Assembly: GCA_026122225.1 (NCBI GenBank)
Contig: JANEZZ010000728.1
Coordinates: 3,534,001-3,598,000, forward strand
Reading direction: 5' to 3'
Length of the DNA: 64,000 bases
Origin: Heloderma charlesbogerti
Taxonomy: Eukaryota; Chordata; Lepidosauria; Squamata; Helodermatidae
Each line of letters opens with the position of its first letter. Positions within the stretch are counted from its first letter, which is position 1. The position numbers and the translations under genes were made by a program. Under the pieces are notes generated by a model. That model had not been told where the DNA came from, did not search any database, and saw nothing but the letters and a program-made list of their open reading frames with translations. This document shows positions 32,502 to 44,487 of the stretch, one piece after another.

Positions 32502-32592
32502 AGTGCCCTCCAGATGTGTTGGACTACAACTCCCATCATTGTGCTGGCTGGGATGATAGGAGTTGTAGTCCACTGCATTTGGAAGGCACCAG
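32502..32592. mobile_element. Palindromic MITE, family B, copy 5
   Basis: The left arm, tagtgccctccagatgtgtt followed by ggactacaactcccatcatt, is mirrored by gatgataggagttgtagtcc followed by actgcatttggaaggcacca. Confidence 0.8.
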
Positions 32593-32833
32593 GTTAGGGA
32601 AGACTAATCTAGGAGTACCACAGGTTGCATACTTGATCTTTCAGGTGGAGTACAATGCTATCTAGGAGAAGTTGTATACCTCCACCCACATAAGAAGAAC
32701 CCCTGACTGACAGTTCATCCATCTTGCCTGGATTAAGTTTCTGTATGTTTTCCCCCTGTTGACACCAAACTAACTGGACTTGAAATGTATGACCTTCCTG
32801 TGATACGATTATTGTCTAACTCACCTTCCTTGA

Positions 32834-32947
32834 ACCTGGTGACCTGCGGATGTTTTGGACGATAATTTCCAGCATTCCTGACCATTGGCTATGCTGGCTG
32901 CAGCTGATGGGAGCTGAAGTCCAAAACATCAGGATGGCACCACATTG
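32834..32947. mobile_element. Palindromic MITE, family B, copy 6
   Basis: The left arm, acctgcggatgttttggacg followed by ataatttccagcattcctg, pairs with cagctgatgggagctgaagt followed by ccaaaacatcaggatggcacc. The 'accattggctatgctggctg' centre is present. Confidence 0.75.
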
Positions 32948-34550
32948 AGGCAGGCTGTTTTTAATCAGACAAGCTCATTTAATCAACTTGTCCCTTCCAC
33001 CTTCAATTCAGTATAAACAAAACAATGTTATCAACACCAGTACCAATTTATTGTTCACCCTCAGCTTTTAAATATTTGAATGCAAATTTGAGTCATTCAT
33101 CCCCCCCATGAAAACGTTCATCACGTCTCTAATCCATGCATCTCTAGAGGGTTTTTTTTTTAAAGCCAGCTTCAAAATGAAAGAGATCTCTCTTACTGTT
33201 GTATTTCACATGCCTGCCTCTTATATGCTCTAAAGTGATACCCATCCCTTACTTATTCCTCATCAGAAAGAGGGATGGCTGTTCTAGGATCTGCCTTGCT
33301 CTAAGCTGCTTTCTCTTGGCAACCTCAAAGAGCAATAGTAGGGAAGGCAAGCTTAATTTCAGATAAGAAGCATGTATCACTGAAATCAAGTTGAAAGTAT
33401 CATTTGAAAAATCACACAGACCGCAGGCTGGCACAGCTATACATTGAGTAACTCAAATTAAGGGACACTTTCTCCCCTCCTACACTTTTTGCTCCTGTGG
33501 TTACACCCATGGATTTGATTCTGTGGAGGCTGAATATAGGGATGGGCAGGGGAGGGAGACTATTAATTGAAGATGGGTGCCTTTTTTTAAAACCCTGGTA
33601 TTCCCCCCCGCCACACACACACTTCTAAATCTGTACATCCTGAACTTTCAAACCACATAAGTTCTTAACAAGTGCTTCAGATCAGTTTCTGTGCACTGAA
33701 ATTATGTCCTGTGATGACCATGATGAATATCACAGGTAGGGCTTGTAATGGAATGTTCAGTGGAGAATAGAAGTGCAGCAGTGACCTCTGTTGATAACAT
33801 GAAGTAATGAATTTCACAAGTAGCAGAATTTCCTTGAAAGACTTATCAAGACTACACCCTCAAAGTGGCGGTTATGAAAGCGTTTTTCTACAACTGCCGG
33901 TGAGTTTCCTTTCACCTGGAACAGTGCTGGTTCACTATATTTGCTTTGATAGTGATATGGTATGAATAATATTCCTTAGAACAGGAATTGTATTCTTGGT
34001 TCCCATATAGCTGGATTACATAGGGAAAACTGCCCTGTTCCTTCATTAATTGTGGATGGGTTTGGTTATCAGCCTATGCCCCTGCAACTTCAGCTAGATC
34101 CTGTCTATGTTTCTTCTTGGAGAATAATATATCTGAATTTGCATAACAGTGTAGATCAAGGAAAAGGGACAAAACACAAATGATTCCCTATTGCGATTGT
34201 TATTTGCTTAACAAATTAAGACGTTTAATCTTAACGACAATTGAAGATGAATTTGGACAAAACCTCTCACTTCCTCTCTTTCTCTCCCCCCCCCCTCTCA
34301 ATCTCTCTTTTAAATTCTACTTTTGGTGTAGAACCACAACACCAGAATTTTCGTCCAAATTGTTTTTGTTTGTTTTATTTTGGTTTGAGTTTTGGGGGTG
34401 TGGAGTAAAATGTAGGAGCTGAAAAAGGCCCTATTTTCAGCTATACAATGTATCCTATAAACCTAGGCTATGCAACACCTATAATAATCCCCCCACACAC
34501 ACACACACAAGAGAGAGGGAATAAATGGTACTATGATAATGTTGCCCAAT
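32948..34550. other. Intergenic, nothing recognised
   Basis: No gene evidence. A pyrimidine/C-rich tract lies at 34265-34310 and a short (CA)n run at 34493-34509. Confidence 0.35.
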
Positions 34551-34556
34551 CTAATG

Positions 34557-34645
34557 CAAGCTTACTCAGAAATAAGCCCTACTGTGTCCAATGCAACATA
34601 TTCCCAAGTATATACATATAGTATTGCAGCCTTATAGAATGAACC
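34557..34645. mobile_element. Family-D palindromic repeat, partial
   Basis: It contains gcaagcttactcagaaataa, gccctactgtgtccaatgca and ...gtattgcagcc. It matches the 'gggagtaagccccattgaa ... ttactTCTgAgtagacatg ... ggctgcaatcc' layout of the copy at 45388-45475, inverted and diverged. Confidence 0.5.
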
Positions 34646-35225
34646 TATTTATGCCATTCTTCCTTTGAAATCAATGGGACTTAAAGGTGCTTAGCTTTAG
34701 TTGGGTTCTTCCCAATATTTAAACAAGCCAAAAAGAAAAAGAAAAGATGGTGTTTATGTTTGTGAAAGAAATGAATAGATGAAGTTGCATCACTGTTTAA
34801 CAAGGCCGGGTTCACAAAGACAATAATAACCACAGAGCTCTGAACCTACACTTTATTGGAGATTATGTTGAACAGGACTCCCTTGGTGATTACCAAAAGT
34901 AATCAGTAGGCTTCCCACTTCCAATCATGCAGTTGTTTTGTTTGTCCCTTTTACTTGGTCTGCACAGTTATGCAATGCAACAACATTATTCTCTATGAAC
35001 AGACAGAAACAGATAAAGGGGAGGAACGTCCAGCAATTTTGCATTTCTAACTGAAGTTGCAGGCATGATAATAAAATTTAACTACACTTACTGAGTGGAA
35101 CTCCTTTGTTAATTACCAAAAGCCTCACTGATAACCTACTGCTTTGGTAACATCCAGAAGCCCCAAGGGAATGCATGAGTTTATAAAGTATGCCCTCACA
35201 AGTTTTTATGGTTTTTAAAAAACTT
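34646..35225. other. Intergenic, weak repeat remnants
   Basis: Two similar blocks, cccttggtgattaccaaaag (about 34880) and ctttgttaattaccaaaagc (about 35104), suggest a local duplication or a diverged repeat pair. Confidence 0.3.
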
Positions 35226-35232
35226 TTAACAC

Positions 35233-35413
35233 TAAAACAGCAAGTCTTGTGGGACCTTAAACACTAACAAATTTATTCTGGCACGAGCTTTCATGGCCAC
35301 TGGCCACTTTATCCATGAAAACCCATGCCAGAATAAATGTGTTAGTCTATATGGTGCCACAAGACCCATTGTTGTTTTTGCTGTAACAGACTGAGACAGC
35401 TACCCCTCTGGGA
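35233..35413. mobile_element. Palindromic MITE, family C, copy 4 (most complete)
   Basis: The left arm, aaacagcaagtcttgtggga followed by ccttaaacactaacaaattt, is mirrored by aataaatgtgttagtctata followed by tggtgccacaagaccc and 'ttgttgtttttgctgtaacag'. The centre has the 'gagctttcatggccactggc' block. Confidence 0.85.
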
Positions 35414-36210
35414 ATATTCTTAACATGCAGGGCAGGGGGAGCAAAACCCATCCTTCCCCCTCCTTACCTCCAATTTCCACATACTCTACTGCTTTCTTCT
35501 GACAAGCTCACTAGTATTGGAGCTGGGCTGAGGAAAAATGTGTTGTGGTTGCCGCAAGTAATGGTAACTCTTCCAGTTGTCTGTGAAGTTGTAGTATGTA
35601 GAAAATGGGATTCTATGGAGCATTAGGAAACAATTTTGCAATATGTCTAGGAATCTTATGCTTCATTGGCTAGGTTCAGAACCTGACAGGTGGTGGTGAG
35701 TGCTACTGACATGTCTCCATTTTTCTGCCTGGTATATGTACTTGAGCTTTTTGTCTTGATTCATGGGGAACACATAGAGCCATGTCACAGAGTAGAGACA
35801 GGATAAAGAATCAAATTTCTTGTCTGTTAATTTATGAGGCAACTTTTTATTTTTTATTTGTTTTTTGAAATTATAACAGCTATATATTGGGATGTCAATG
35901 TGGAAAAGAGGTATAGAGAATTTCACTGAAACAGGAGCAGTTTATAGAGAGAGTTCTCATAGATCTCCATTTATCTGCCTCGGGCCTGTACTGTACTCTG
36001 TCACACCAAAGTGAACACAGCCCACCAACCATGTATAGAGCCTCATTGGAAAAAAATGAGAAACCTCCTTTTTTTATTGCTTGCCTGGGATTGCAAAAAC
36101 TGGGTGGAGCAAGTTGCCAAGTTACTGGCAGGCCAATAACTTGTGCATGGCTGAAGGCTATGCTCACCTTGATGGGTCACAAGTTGTGCAAAACAGTTTC
36201 TGTTTATATC
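35414..36210. other. Intergenic, nothing recognised
   Basis: No repeat family or gene is recognised. Confidence 0.3.
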
Positions 36211-36211
36211 T

Positions 36212-36605
36212 TAGGGTGTCCAAGTGTCCTCTTTTACAGAGGACAGTCCTCTATTTGAAGGGTGGCTTCAATTTGAAGCAGCTCTTTTGAAGGTACCTCA
36301 GTTTGAAGGTGTCCTCAATTTGAAGGGCTGTCCAGTCCAAGTCTGGTTTAAAGATAACCATCAGAATGAAAAGCTGGGCATTAAAGCTGCCCATCAAAAG
36401 CACGTGCACAACAGAACCAGCAAGGCACACAGGTCACCTTCCACACTATGGTGAGATGTGCTGTATTTCTATTTAAATTATAATAATTATTTCTAAAATT
36501 GCATTTATACATATAAATTTGCATATGCAAATGTTACACAAATTGGCGTCCTCTTTTTGGACATGCATTTCCTCTATTTTAGTAATTCATAACTGGCCAT
36601 CGAGT
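36212..36605. mobile_element. hAT-like MITE, relative of the 13900 element
   Basis: It begins tagggtgtccaagtgtcctc and ends near cataactggccatcga. The interior has cagaggacagtcctctattt, repeated 'tttgaaggtgtcctcaattt' units (three to four imperfect copies at 36240-36325) and 'ggcgtcctctttttggacat'. No clean target duplication is found. Confidence 0.55.
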
Positions 36606-38500
36606 CTGACAGTCTGAAGCAAAGTTAATTCAGCCCCAGTCAACTCGTCAAAGGAGGTCCCTTGCTATGTCATTTATGGAGGACTACACTGAATTTGTTC
36701 ACAGTGCCTACATTATTTTTTAAAACTACCTGTTCTCTAAAGCAATCACTGAAAAGACAGGCCTGAAATGATAAATGCATAGGCACTGTGTCACTGTGTA
36801 ATTAACTGCTTGAATTAGTGAAAGTTTCTATCTCAGTTGCTCAGTACATTTCATTTAAAGGTGATTGAGTTGATTTTGAGTTTGCTGTTTTACATATGAA
36901 TTGCAGTACTTGGTTATATAAAATGTCCACCCAGCACAGCACTTCAATTTGCACAGTAGCTGACCTAGGGAAGTCACAAATACACATGGCTGGATGGAGA
37001 CATTCTTCCCTGTTGGTTACTTTAAAACCAATGGTATTTTAGTTTAAACTGTAATGACTGCCTAGTGCTGGCTTACATAGATTAATAATGTGTTTTGTAA
37101 AGAGCATTTTCTTCTGTTTTTTCTGAATCGATTGCCAATCAGCTTCATTGGATGACAAGAAGTTATACTGCTTTGAGAGGAAGAGAGAATAATTTCTGTT
37201 TACTTATTCATGCTGTCCATAATTTTATAAACTACGATCACATTCCCTTTGCCATAAGCTCTTTTATACAATTAAAAAGACCCATCTGCTTAATTCTTCA
37301 TAAGATCTTCCAGTTTCCTTTTCTTTTTTATGTTCTCCAGTTCTAAAATTTCCTTTTGAGATGGGATGGAGTGGCCAGAACATCACATAGTTTTCCAGTG
37401 CAGTTGTGAGTTAGGCTTCTTAGACTAGCTTTTGAAAACCTGATTTGGAACTGGAACAGTAGAAAAAAGTAACATTTAGTGTGGCCTTCTTTAATCCTCC
37501 ACTTTTTGACTGAAATAAAAATAGAAAACAACATTTCAATGTTATTGTATGTGGGGAGGTCAATTTTGTGAGTTTATAAGTGTTCTACTCTTTTAAATAA
37601 CACAGGTAGAATTCACCATTGACACAGCTTCTTCCTTTTCTTCTAAGGGTTTTTGTTTTCTACACTGCCACTGCAAGGGGAAAGATCAGCAGTTGTGTTG
37701 GCAGCCTGACTCCCATTTTGCATCCTTTGCTATACCCCATGCCTAGTTTTGTTCTGGGGCATTGTGCATGTGTATGGGGAGCGGGGGTGGGGAGAAGCTA
37801 GTGCTATGCCAAAATCTGTCTCCCCAATTTTCTTCTCCCATGAAAGAGGCTTCCATTTTTCTGCCTCATTCTCAGGGCATTTTATGTTTAGTTTGAATTT
37901 ATTTTGGCGGTGTTTTTCAGATTGCCTAATCACTACAATGTGGCTGATGGTGTTGTGTGTGTGTGATCTTTCTATCGTCTCTCCATTGCTTTACAGCCTC
38001 CCAGGCTGCCCACATTTCCTGGTCTGAAAAGGCCCTATGGGAGGAATTACTACATGACATTTTGCCTTGGGCTTTAACTGAACTGTGGGAAGCCAAGTAG
38101 CTACAGGCTGTGGGCAATATGATTGTGCAATGAAAGACAGGATACTCACGTGCACTCTTCAGCCTCCTCATAAGTAAGGTAGGCACAGAAGCCCTGAACT
38201 CAACCCATGAGAATTTATCTGAAACTTTCTTCTCCTTTGAATTTTGTTTCTAAAGGCATTTCTATAAAACTGAATAAGAATGGTCGAAAAAATCTGGAAG
38301 AAATTTTTGGCGCAGCACTAGTGTGTACAAACTATATGCATGCACAGGCTCATCAGCACAGTCAGGAAGCCTACTGGTTCCCATTCACATGTGTGGAGAT
38401 AGCTGTGTGTAGGCTACTGATGTACATAGAACTCTGCATGCCTTTACTTTTTTTATGCTGCTCTGAAGAGGGGCTCACAGTGACATGTTAAAAGACAACG
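36606..38500. other. Intergenic, nothing recognised
   Basis: Mostly AT-rich sequence. A few overlapping open frames on both strands have no domain or composition that suggests coding. Confidence 0.35.
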
Positions 38501-39289
38501 AGCTGGTTTGCACATCATGCTAAGCCACCCTGGAGAATAAGCTGCGGAGGGTTTATTGCTTGCTGAACAACCTACGTTACTTCTGACAGATGATTGGATA
38601 CATGGCTGCTTGACATAGCTTCTTTCCCCCTCAGTCCTCCAGCTTGCTCCTTGCACGTATCCCGGTGTCCTTTGTGCTGGAACTCGTATCCTTGTCCCTA
38701 CAGTGGAAACTTTCCTGGCCTCCTCCCTGCTCCGATTGCTACCCATTTTTGGAGCACTTACTTTGTTTGCCACCTTTTAAAATTATTATTATTTTTCATT
38801 GCTTCGGAAGTACTCAAATGGGATCATAGTTTTTTTTTAGTTTTTTTTTTAATTTCATGGTCCTTTGCAATTGCACAGATATGCCTGTCCACTATGTGTA
38901 GTCTCACCTTGTACATGTACTTGTATTATAGCTGTCAAGGGAAGTACAGAAGTGGAGTAGGTAATATACTAAGAAATCAACAAGGCGAGACTGCACATAA
39001 GTGAATCTGTGCACACTTCTGAAGGACCGGGTGGAAGTAATAGCAAGAGAAAGTACAAACCCATTCACACAGTTCAGAAGCACTGGGAAAAAAAATGCAA
39101 TCGAAGTAATTGCTCCAAAAAGGAGCATGAGGGGGGAGGGAATATCCCACTTGGCAATGTCACCCTTTTGCTATTACAGCTTGAACTGACACTTGTCAGT
39201 GTCCTCCCCCTTTCAACATTTTCCCAAGTCGATAAAGTTGATAAATGGGAATTATTGGCTCTCCCTGGCCACTATCCCAGCTCCTTTTT

Positions 39290-39380
39290 GGAGCAATTAC
39301 TGCTGGAGTTACTGTGCTTCAGCGGACTGAAACCCAGAATGGATTCACAGGCCCACTGAAATTGGAGCCACCAGCTCCAC
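39290..39380. mobile_element. Repeat block shared with 48230-48305
   Basis: The stretch ggactgaaacccagaatgga followed by ttcacaggcccactgaaatt and 'ggagccaccagctccactgg' closely matches 48240-48300 (tgaaacccagagtagattta ... atatcggagccaccagcctc cactgg). It is an undefined dispersed repeat, perhaps the right end of a DNA transposon. Confidence 0.45.
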
Positions 39381-41280
39381 TGGTTTAAACAATAAATCTT
39401 GGACTGACTGTATCTCATTGAACAATCTTATTTGGCTACGTCAGATTCAGGGAACTAATCTTAATTAGAGTTTGTGGTGAGGTAGACTTCATTGTTCATG
39501 GATATCACTGGAGAATAGAAGTGTTCCTGCAGATTGTATCAGTCCATTCTGAGTTTTTTTGTCTCCAGAAGCAAAGGTACAGCTGATTATTCTGGGTAGC
39601 TGCTTCCCAACAAGGGTGAGGCATAAACATGTAAATTATTTATCCAATTGCTCAGGATTCTGGAAGAGGGTCCACAAAATTGTCTGGAAAGCTCTGGTTG
39701 CTTTCTAAAAATTACAGGAGTAATCTTTAATCTCTTAGTTCAATGCTACAAGTAGAATACAATTGAACTAGTGAAATAGTCCTGAAGTAAATTGTAGGTC
39801 AGTGGTTGACAGGGGTCTGGAGGGCAGAAGCAGTGTGACAACACACTGAGAGAGAATATTTTAAAACTGAAATGATTGATTCTTCCTCACATCCTCTTTA
39901 AGAAATGAGGATGTGTTTTGTCACATTATCTCTCATAGGAGGTGCTTCTATGTGAAAAAAATGTTTCAAGAGGAATGGTTGTACAAAAGTAATGACAGTT
40001 TTTGAACCTATTCACCCCACACACTTTCCTCATGATTGGATTGACCGTGGAAGACAGTTGTATAAGAACATAAAAGGGCAAGTCTTTGTATATAAGAAAG
40101 CATTATTAAACCTTCAATTGCAGTAATTCCACACTTCTGTAGTTTCCCCATAGAACAGTAGCCACTTGTTTGCAATGAAATTAATCTTTGTTGTATTTAT
40201 CCCATTGATTTGAATAAGCAGAATCCCTAAAAAGCTAAGATTTTCCTAGCAATTTGTTTGAATGAGACACACACCTTTCTTTCCAAGTGAATTTTGATAC
40301 CCACAGCCAATTAAAGGGTTTGCTTTTGCTCCAAAATATTGTTAAGCTGCCTGTTTGAAAGTGCATCAAGTTCTTCCAAGGGATATTATCTAGTTTTATG
40401 TAATACTGTATCAGCCTTGTGTTTGCCTATAAAAGGTGAAGATCTAAAAGGGATTTAGTATTCTTTCCCTCCCCTATTTCTCACAGTTTACACTTTCTTC
40501 ATGAGGCAATTCTGGAGAATCAGATAAGTTCATTTAGACTTTTTGATCCCTACAAGCCAGCCACAGTTATGCTCAGAAAAGAGCGATTTTCAGGTTAAGT
40601 GCTGATGATGAAGTCCACAAATGGAAAAGTATGGGAAATCTCATATATTTTCTTTTTGCAGGTGCTTCTACTTCTGGGCTTCCTGCTTAGTGCTACAGAA
40701 ACGAACAAGGAGCAAAGGACTCTTGCCTGCAGTGATACACTCCTTTTAACTGACTGCTTTGGCTGTTGTAGAGAAGGGTCAGGCAGAACATAGATCCAGT
40801 TCAACTGGTAGATCCAGTTGTACTGGTAGATCTCCAGGTGATTTTGCAGTAGATCAGCAGGGGTTTCCACCTCCCAATGATTTAATGATAGTGACAACAA
40901 AAAGCCTTTTTAGCCTCCTAAACTAGGCTGCTGAAATCAACAAAGTTTTTTTTTGGGGGGGGAGATTAGCATGTGAAATTATTTGTGTGCAAGCTCCATC
41001 TCTGGTACTGAAATACAATTCGTGGGTTGAGTATATTCTCAGAGGCACCATGTCCCTCAATTCTATGTCTGACTTCTTGAGCCACCGTTCTGCACACAGT
41101 TCTGGCTGGTGGACTTCAGGGTTTTAGTGAAGTTGTACCAGCTGGGAGAAGTGTATGCTTCCTTCCAAATAATGTTTTAAGAACCCCTATAATTAAATAC
41201 ATTCACAACACAGAGTTGGGGGAAGTTGTTATTAGTGACTCAAACAACACTCCGAGAAATATGCAGTAGGCATTTGTGAT
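39381..41280. other. Intergenic, one possible small exon noted
   Basis: No repeat family is assigned. A short frame after a good acceptor at about 40662 is discussed as a weak finding. Confidence 0.3.
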
Positions 41281-41283
41281 TAT

Positions 41284-41784
41284 TCACACAACTACCTTCT
41301 GCCCACAATAGTAGATATGATGGTCACCTGAATTAAATTCGCCCATGCCTGTCCATTTTAGTTCGCTGATTCCCAAGATGTCGATGTTCAATCTTGCCAT
41401 CTCATGTTTGACCACCTCCAGCTTACCTTGATTCATTGATCTGACATTCCAGGTTCCTAAACAATATTGTTCTTTACAGCATCGGATTTTCTTTTCACCA
41501 CCAGACACATCCACAGCTGAGTGTCCTTTCGGTTTTGGCCCAGCCGCTTCACTCTTTCTGGCGCTACTTGGAAATACCCTCTGCTCTTCCCCAGTAGCAT
41601 ATTGGACACCTTCCGACCTGAGGGGCTCATCTTCCGGCGTCATATCTTTTAGCCTTGTGATACGTTCCATGGGGTTTTCTTGGCAAGAATAGTGGAGTGG
41701 GTTGCCATTTCCTTCTCCAGTGGACCACATTTTGTCAGAACTCTCTGCCATGACCTGTCCGTCTTGGGTGGCCCTGCACGGCAT
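41284..41784 (-). pseudogene. BovB copy 3 inverted 5' coding segment
   Basis: The minus-strand frame reads from the leader (STGEGNGNPLHYSCQENPME) through RVFPSSARKSEA and KKIRCCKEQYC to LGTWNVRS, ISELKW and HHIYYCGQ, then runs into flanking DNA (KVVV). It carries the endonuclease Asn and Glu motifs that the + strand frame lacks, so the endonuclease is physically split by the inversion. Confidence 0.9.
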
Positions 41785-44487
41785 AGCTTATGGCTTCACT
41801 GAGTTACGCAAGCCCCTTCGCCACAACAAGGCAGTGTAGCACTCATAGTCAACAAAAGGGTGGGAAAAGCAGTACTGGGGTACAATCTTAAAAATGATAG
41901 AATGATCTCAGTACGAATCCAAGGCAAACCATTCAACATCACAGTAATTCAAGTCTATGCCCCAACCACTGAGGCCGAAGAAGCTGAGGTTGATCGGTTC
42001 TATGAAGACCTACAACACCTTCTAGAACTAACACCAAAAAAAGATGTCCTCTTCATCATAGGGGATTGGAATGCTAAAGTAGGAAGTCAAGAAATCACCG
42101 GGATAACAGGCAGGCATGGCCTGGGTGTACAAAATGAAGCAGGACAAAAGCTAATAGAGTTTTGCCAAGAGAACATGCTGATCATAGCAAACACTCTTTT
42201 CCAACAGCACAAGAGGCGACTCTACACATGGACGTCACCAGATGGTCAATATCGAAATCAGATTGATTATGTCCTTTGCAGCCAAAGATGGAGAAGCTCC
42301 ATACAGTCAGTAAAAACAAGACCTGGAGCTGACTGTGGCTCAGATCATGAGCTGCTTCTTGCAAAATTTCGGCTGAAATTGAAGAACGTAGGGAAAACCA
42401 CTAAACCGTTCAGGTATGACCTAAATCATATCCCTGATGAATATACAGTGGAGGTGAGGAATAGATTTCAGGGATTAGACCTGATAGACAGAGTGCCTGA
42501 GGAACTATGGACGGAGGTCCATAACATTGTTCAGGAGGCAGCAACTCAATCCGTCCCAAAGAAAAAGAAATGCAAGAAAGCCAAGTGGCTGTCTGATGAG
42601 GCTTTACAAGTAGCTCACGAAAGAAGGGAAGCGAAAAGCAAGGGAGAAAGGGGAAGATATACCCAACTGAATGCAGAGTTCCAGAGAATAGCAAGGAGAG
42701 ACAAGAAGGCCTTCTTAAATGAACAATGCAAAGAAATCGAGGAAAACAACAGAATGGGAAAGACTAGAGATCTCTTCAAGAAAATTGGAGATCTCAAGGG
42801 AACGTTTTGTGCAAAGACGGGCATGATAAAGGACAAAGAAGGCAGGGACCTAACAGAAGCAGATGAGATTAAGAAGAGGTGGCAAGAATACACACAAGAA
42901 CTATACAGGAAAGATCTGAATGTCCCTGATAGCCATGATAGTGCGCTCACTGAACTTGAGCCAGACATCCTCGAGAGTGAAGTCAAGTGGGCCTTAGGAA
43001 GCATTAGTAACAACAAAGCTAGCGGAGATGACAGTATTCCAGCCGAGCTATTTAAAATCCTAAAAGATGATGCTGTTAAAGTGCTGCATTCAATATGCCA
43101 ACAAATCTGGAACACTCAACAGTGGCCACAAGACTGGAAAAGGTCAGTTTACATTCCAATTCCAAAGAAGGGCAACGCCAAAGAGTGTTCAAACTACCGC
43201 ACCATTGCGCTCATTTCACATGCCAGCAAGGTGATGCTTAAAATCCTACAAGCTAGGCTTCAGCAGTATGCGAACCGAGAACTACCGGAAGTACAAGCTG
43301 GGTTTAGAAGAGGCAGAGGAACTAGAGATCAAATCGCCAACATTCGCTGCATCATGGAGAAAGCAAGAGAATTCCAGAAAAATGTCTATTTCTGCTTCAT
43401 TGACTACGCTAAAGCCTTTGATTGTGTGGATCACAACAAACTGTGGCAAATTCTTAAAGTGATGGGAGTACCAGACCATCTTACCTGTCTCCTGAGAAAC
43501 CTGTATGAGGGTCAAGAAGCAACAGTAAGAACCAGACATGGAACAACCGATTGGTTCAAAATTGGGAAAGGAGTACGACAAGGCTGCATATTGTCACCCT
43601 GCTTATTTAACTTATATGCAGAGTACATCATGAGAAATGCCGGTTTGGATGAATCAGAGGTTGGAATTAAGATTGCTGGGAGAATTATCAACAACCTCCG
43701 ATATGCAGACGATACCACCCTAATGGCAGAAAGCGAAGAGGATCTAAAGAGCCTCTTGTTGAGGGTGAAAGAGGAGAGTGCAAAAGCTGGTTTGAAACTC
43801 AACATTAAAAAAACGAAGATCATGGCATCTGGCCCCATCACTTCCTGGCATATAGAAGGGGAAGAAATGGAAGCAGTGACAGATTTTACTTTCTTGGGCT
43901 CCAAGATCACCGCAGACGGTGACTGTAGCCATGAAATTAAAAGACGCTTGCTCCTTGGGAGGAAAGCTATGGCCAACCTAGACAGCATAGTAAGAAGCAG
44001 AGACATCACCTTGCCGACAAAGGTCCGTCTAATCAAAGCTATGGTTTTCCCAGTAGTAATGTATGGCTGTGAGAGCTGGACTATAAGGAAGGCTGAGCGC
44101 CGAAGAATTGATGCTTTCGAACTGTGGTGCTGGAGAAGACTCTTACGAGTCCCCTGGACTGCAAGGAGGTCAAATCAGTCCATCCTAAAGGAAATCAACC
44201 CTGAGTGCTCATTGGAAGGACAGATACTGAAGCTGAAGCTGAAATATTTTGGCCACCTAATGCGAAGAGAAAACTCCCTGGAAAAGACCCTGATGCTGGG
44301 AAAGACTGAAGGCAAAAGGAGAAGGGGACGGCAGAGGATGAGATGGCTAGATAGCATCACGGATGCAATGAATATGAACTTGAGCACGCTCCGGGAGAGA
44401 GCGCAGGACAGGAAGGCCTGGCGTGCTATGGTCCATGGGGTCACGAAGAGTCGGACACGACTGAACGACTGAACAACAACAACAACA
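41306..44487 (+). mobile_element. BovB (RTE) LINE copy 3, with inverted 5' end
   Basis: The segment 41306-41836 is the BovB 5' leader and endonuclease start in reverse orientation. From 41837 the element continues in + orientation to the 3' acaacaacaa end. About 20 bp of element sequence is missing between the two inverted parts, and the first ~15 bp of the 5' terminus are lacking. Target duplication accttctgccca flanks the whole (41294-41305 and 44488-44499); its right half overlaps element sequence as microhomology. This is the classical twin-priming outcome. Confidence 0.93.
41860..44472 (+). CDS. BovB copy 3 long open frame: partial endonuclease, full RT
   Basis: The frame is open from 41803 to the TGA at 44470-44472, with the element's own sequence beginning at about 41837. 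The first ATG is at 41902 (position 15 counting from the GTG at 41860). Counted from 41860: GDWNAKVGS at about 68-76, SDHELL at about 161-166, basic patch KKKKCKKAKW about 234-243, RT motif A (FIDYAKAFD) about 513-521, motif B (GVRQGCILSP) 571-580, motif C (YADD) 615-618, C-terminal FELWCWRRLLRVPW, end SRTRLND. All 870 codons are undamaged, so insertion is recent, but the N-terminal endonuclease residues are lost to the inversion. It could at most supply RT in trans. Confidence 0.93.
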   Translation: MGKAVLGYNLKNDRMISVRIQGKPFNITVIQVYAPTTEAEEAEVDRFYEDLQHLLELTPKKDVLFIIGDWNAKVGSQEITGITGRHGLGVQNEAGQKLIEFCQENMLIIANTLFQQHKRRLYTWTSPDGQYRNQIDYVLCSQRWRSSIQSVKTRPGADCGSDHELLLAKFRLKLKNVGKTTKPFRYDLNHIPDEYTVEVRNRFQGLDLIDRVPEELWTEVHNIVQEAATQSVPKKKKCKKAKWLSDEALQVAHERREAKSKGERGRYTQLNAEFQRIARRDKKAFLNEQCKEIEENNRMGKTRDLFKKIGDLKGTFCAKTGMIKDKEGRDLTEADEIKKRWQEYTQELYRKDLNVPDSHDSALTELEPDILESEVKWALGSISNNKASGDDSIPAELFKILKDDAVKVLHSICQQIWNTQQWPQDWKRSVYIPIPKKGNAKECSNYRTIALISHASKVMLKILQARLQQYANRELPEVQAGFRRGRGTRDQIANIRCIMEKAREFQKNVYFCFIDYAKAFDCVDHNKLWQILKVMGVPDHLTCLLRNLYEGQEATVRTRHGTTDWFKIGKGVRQGCILSPCLFNLYAEYIMRNAGLDESEVGIKIAGRIINNLRYADDTTLMAESEEDLKSLLLRVKEESAKAGLKLNIKKTKIMASGPITSWHIEGEEMEAVTDFTFLGSKITADGDCSHEIKRRLLLGRKAMANLDSIVRSRDITLPTKVRLIKAMVFPVVMYGCESWTIRKAERRRIDAFELWCWRRLLRVPWTARRSNQSILKEINPECSLEGQILKLKLKYFGHLMRRENSLEKTLMLGKTEGKRRRGRQRMRWLDSITDAMNMNLSTLRERAQDRKAWRAMVHGVTKSRTRLND

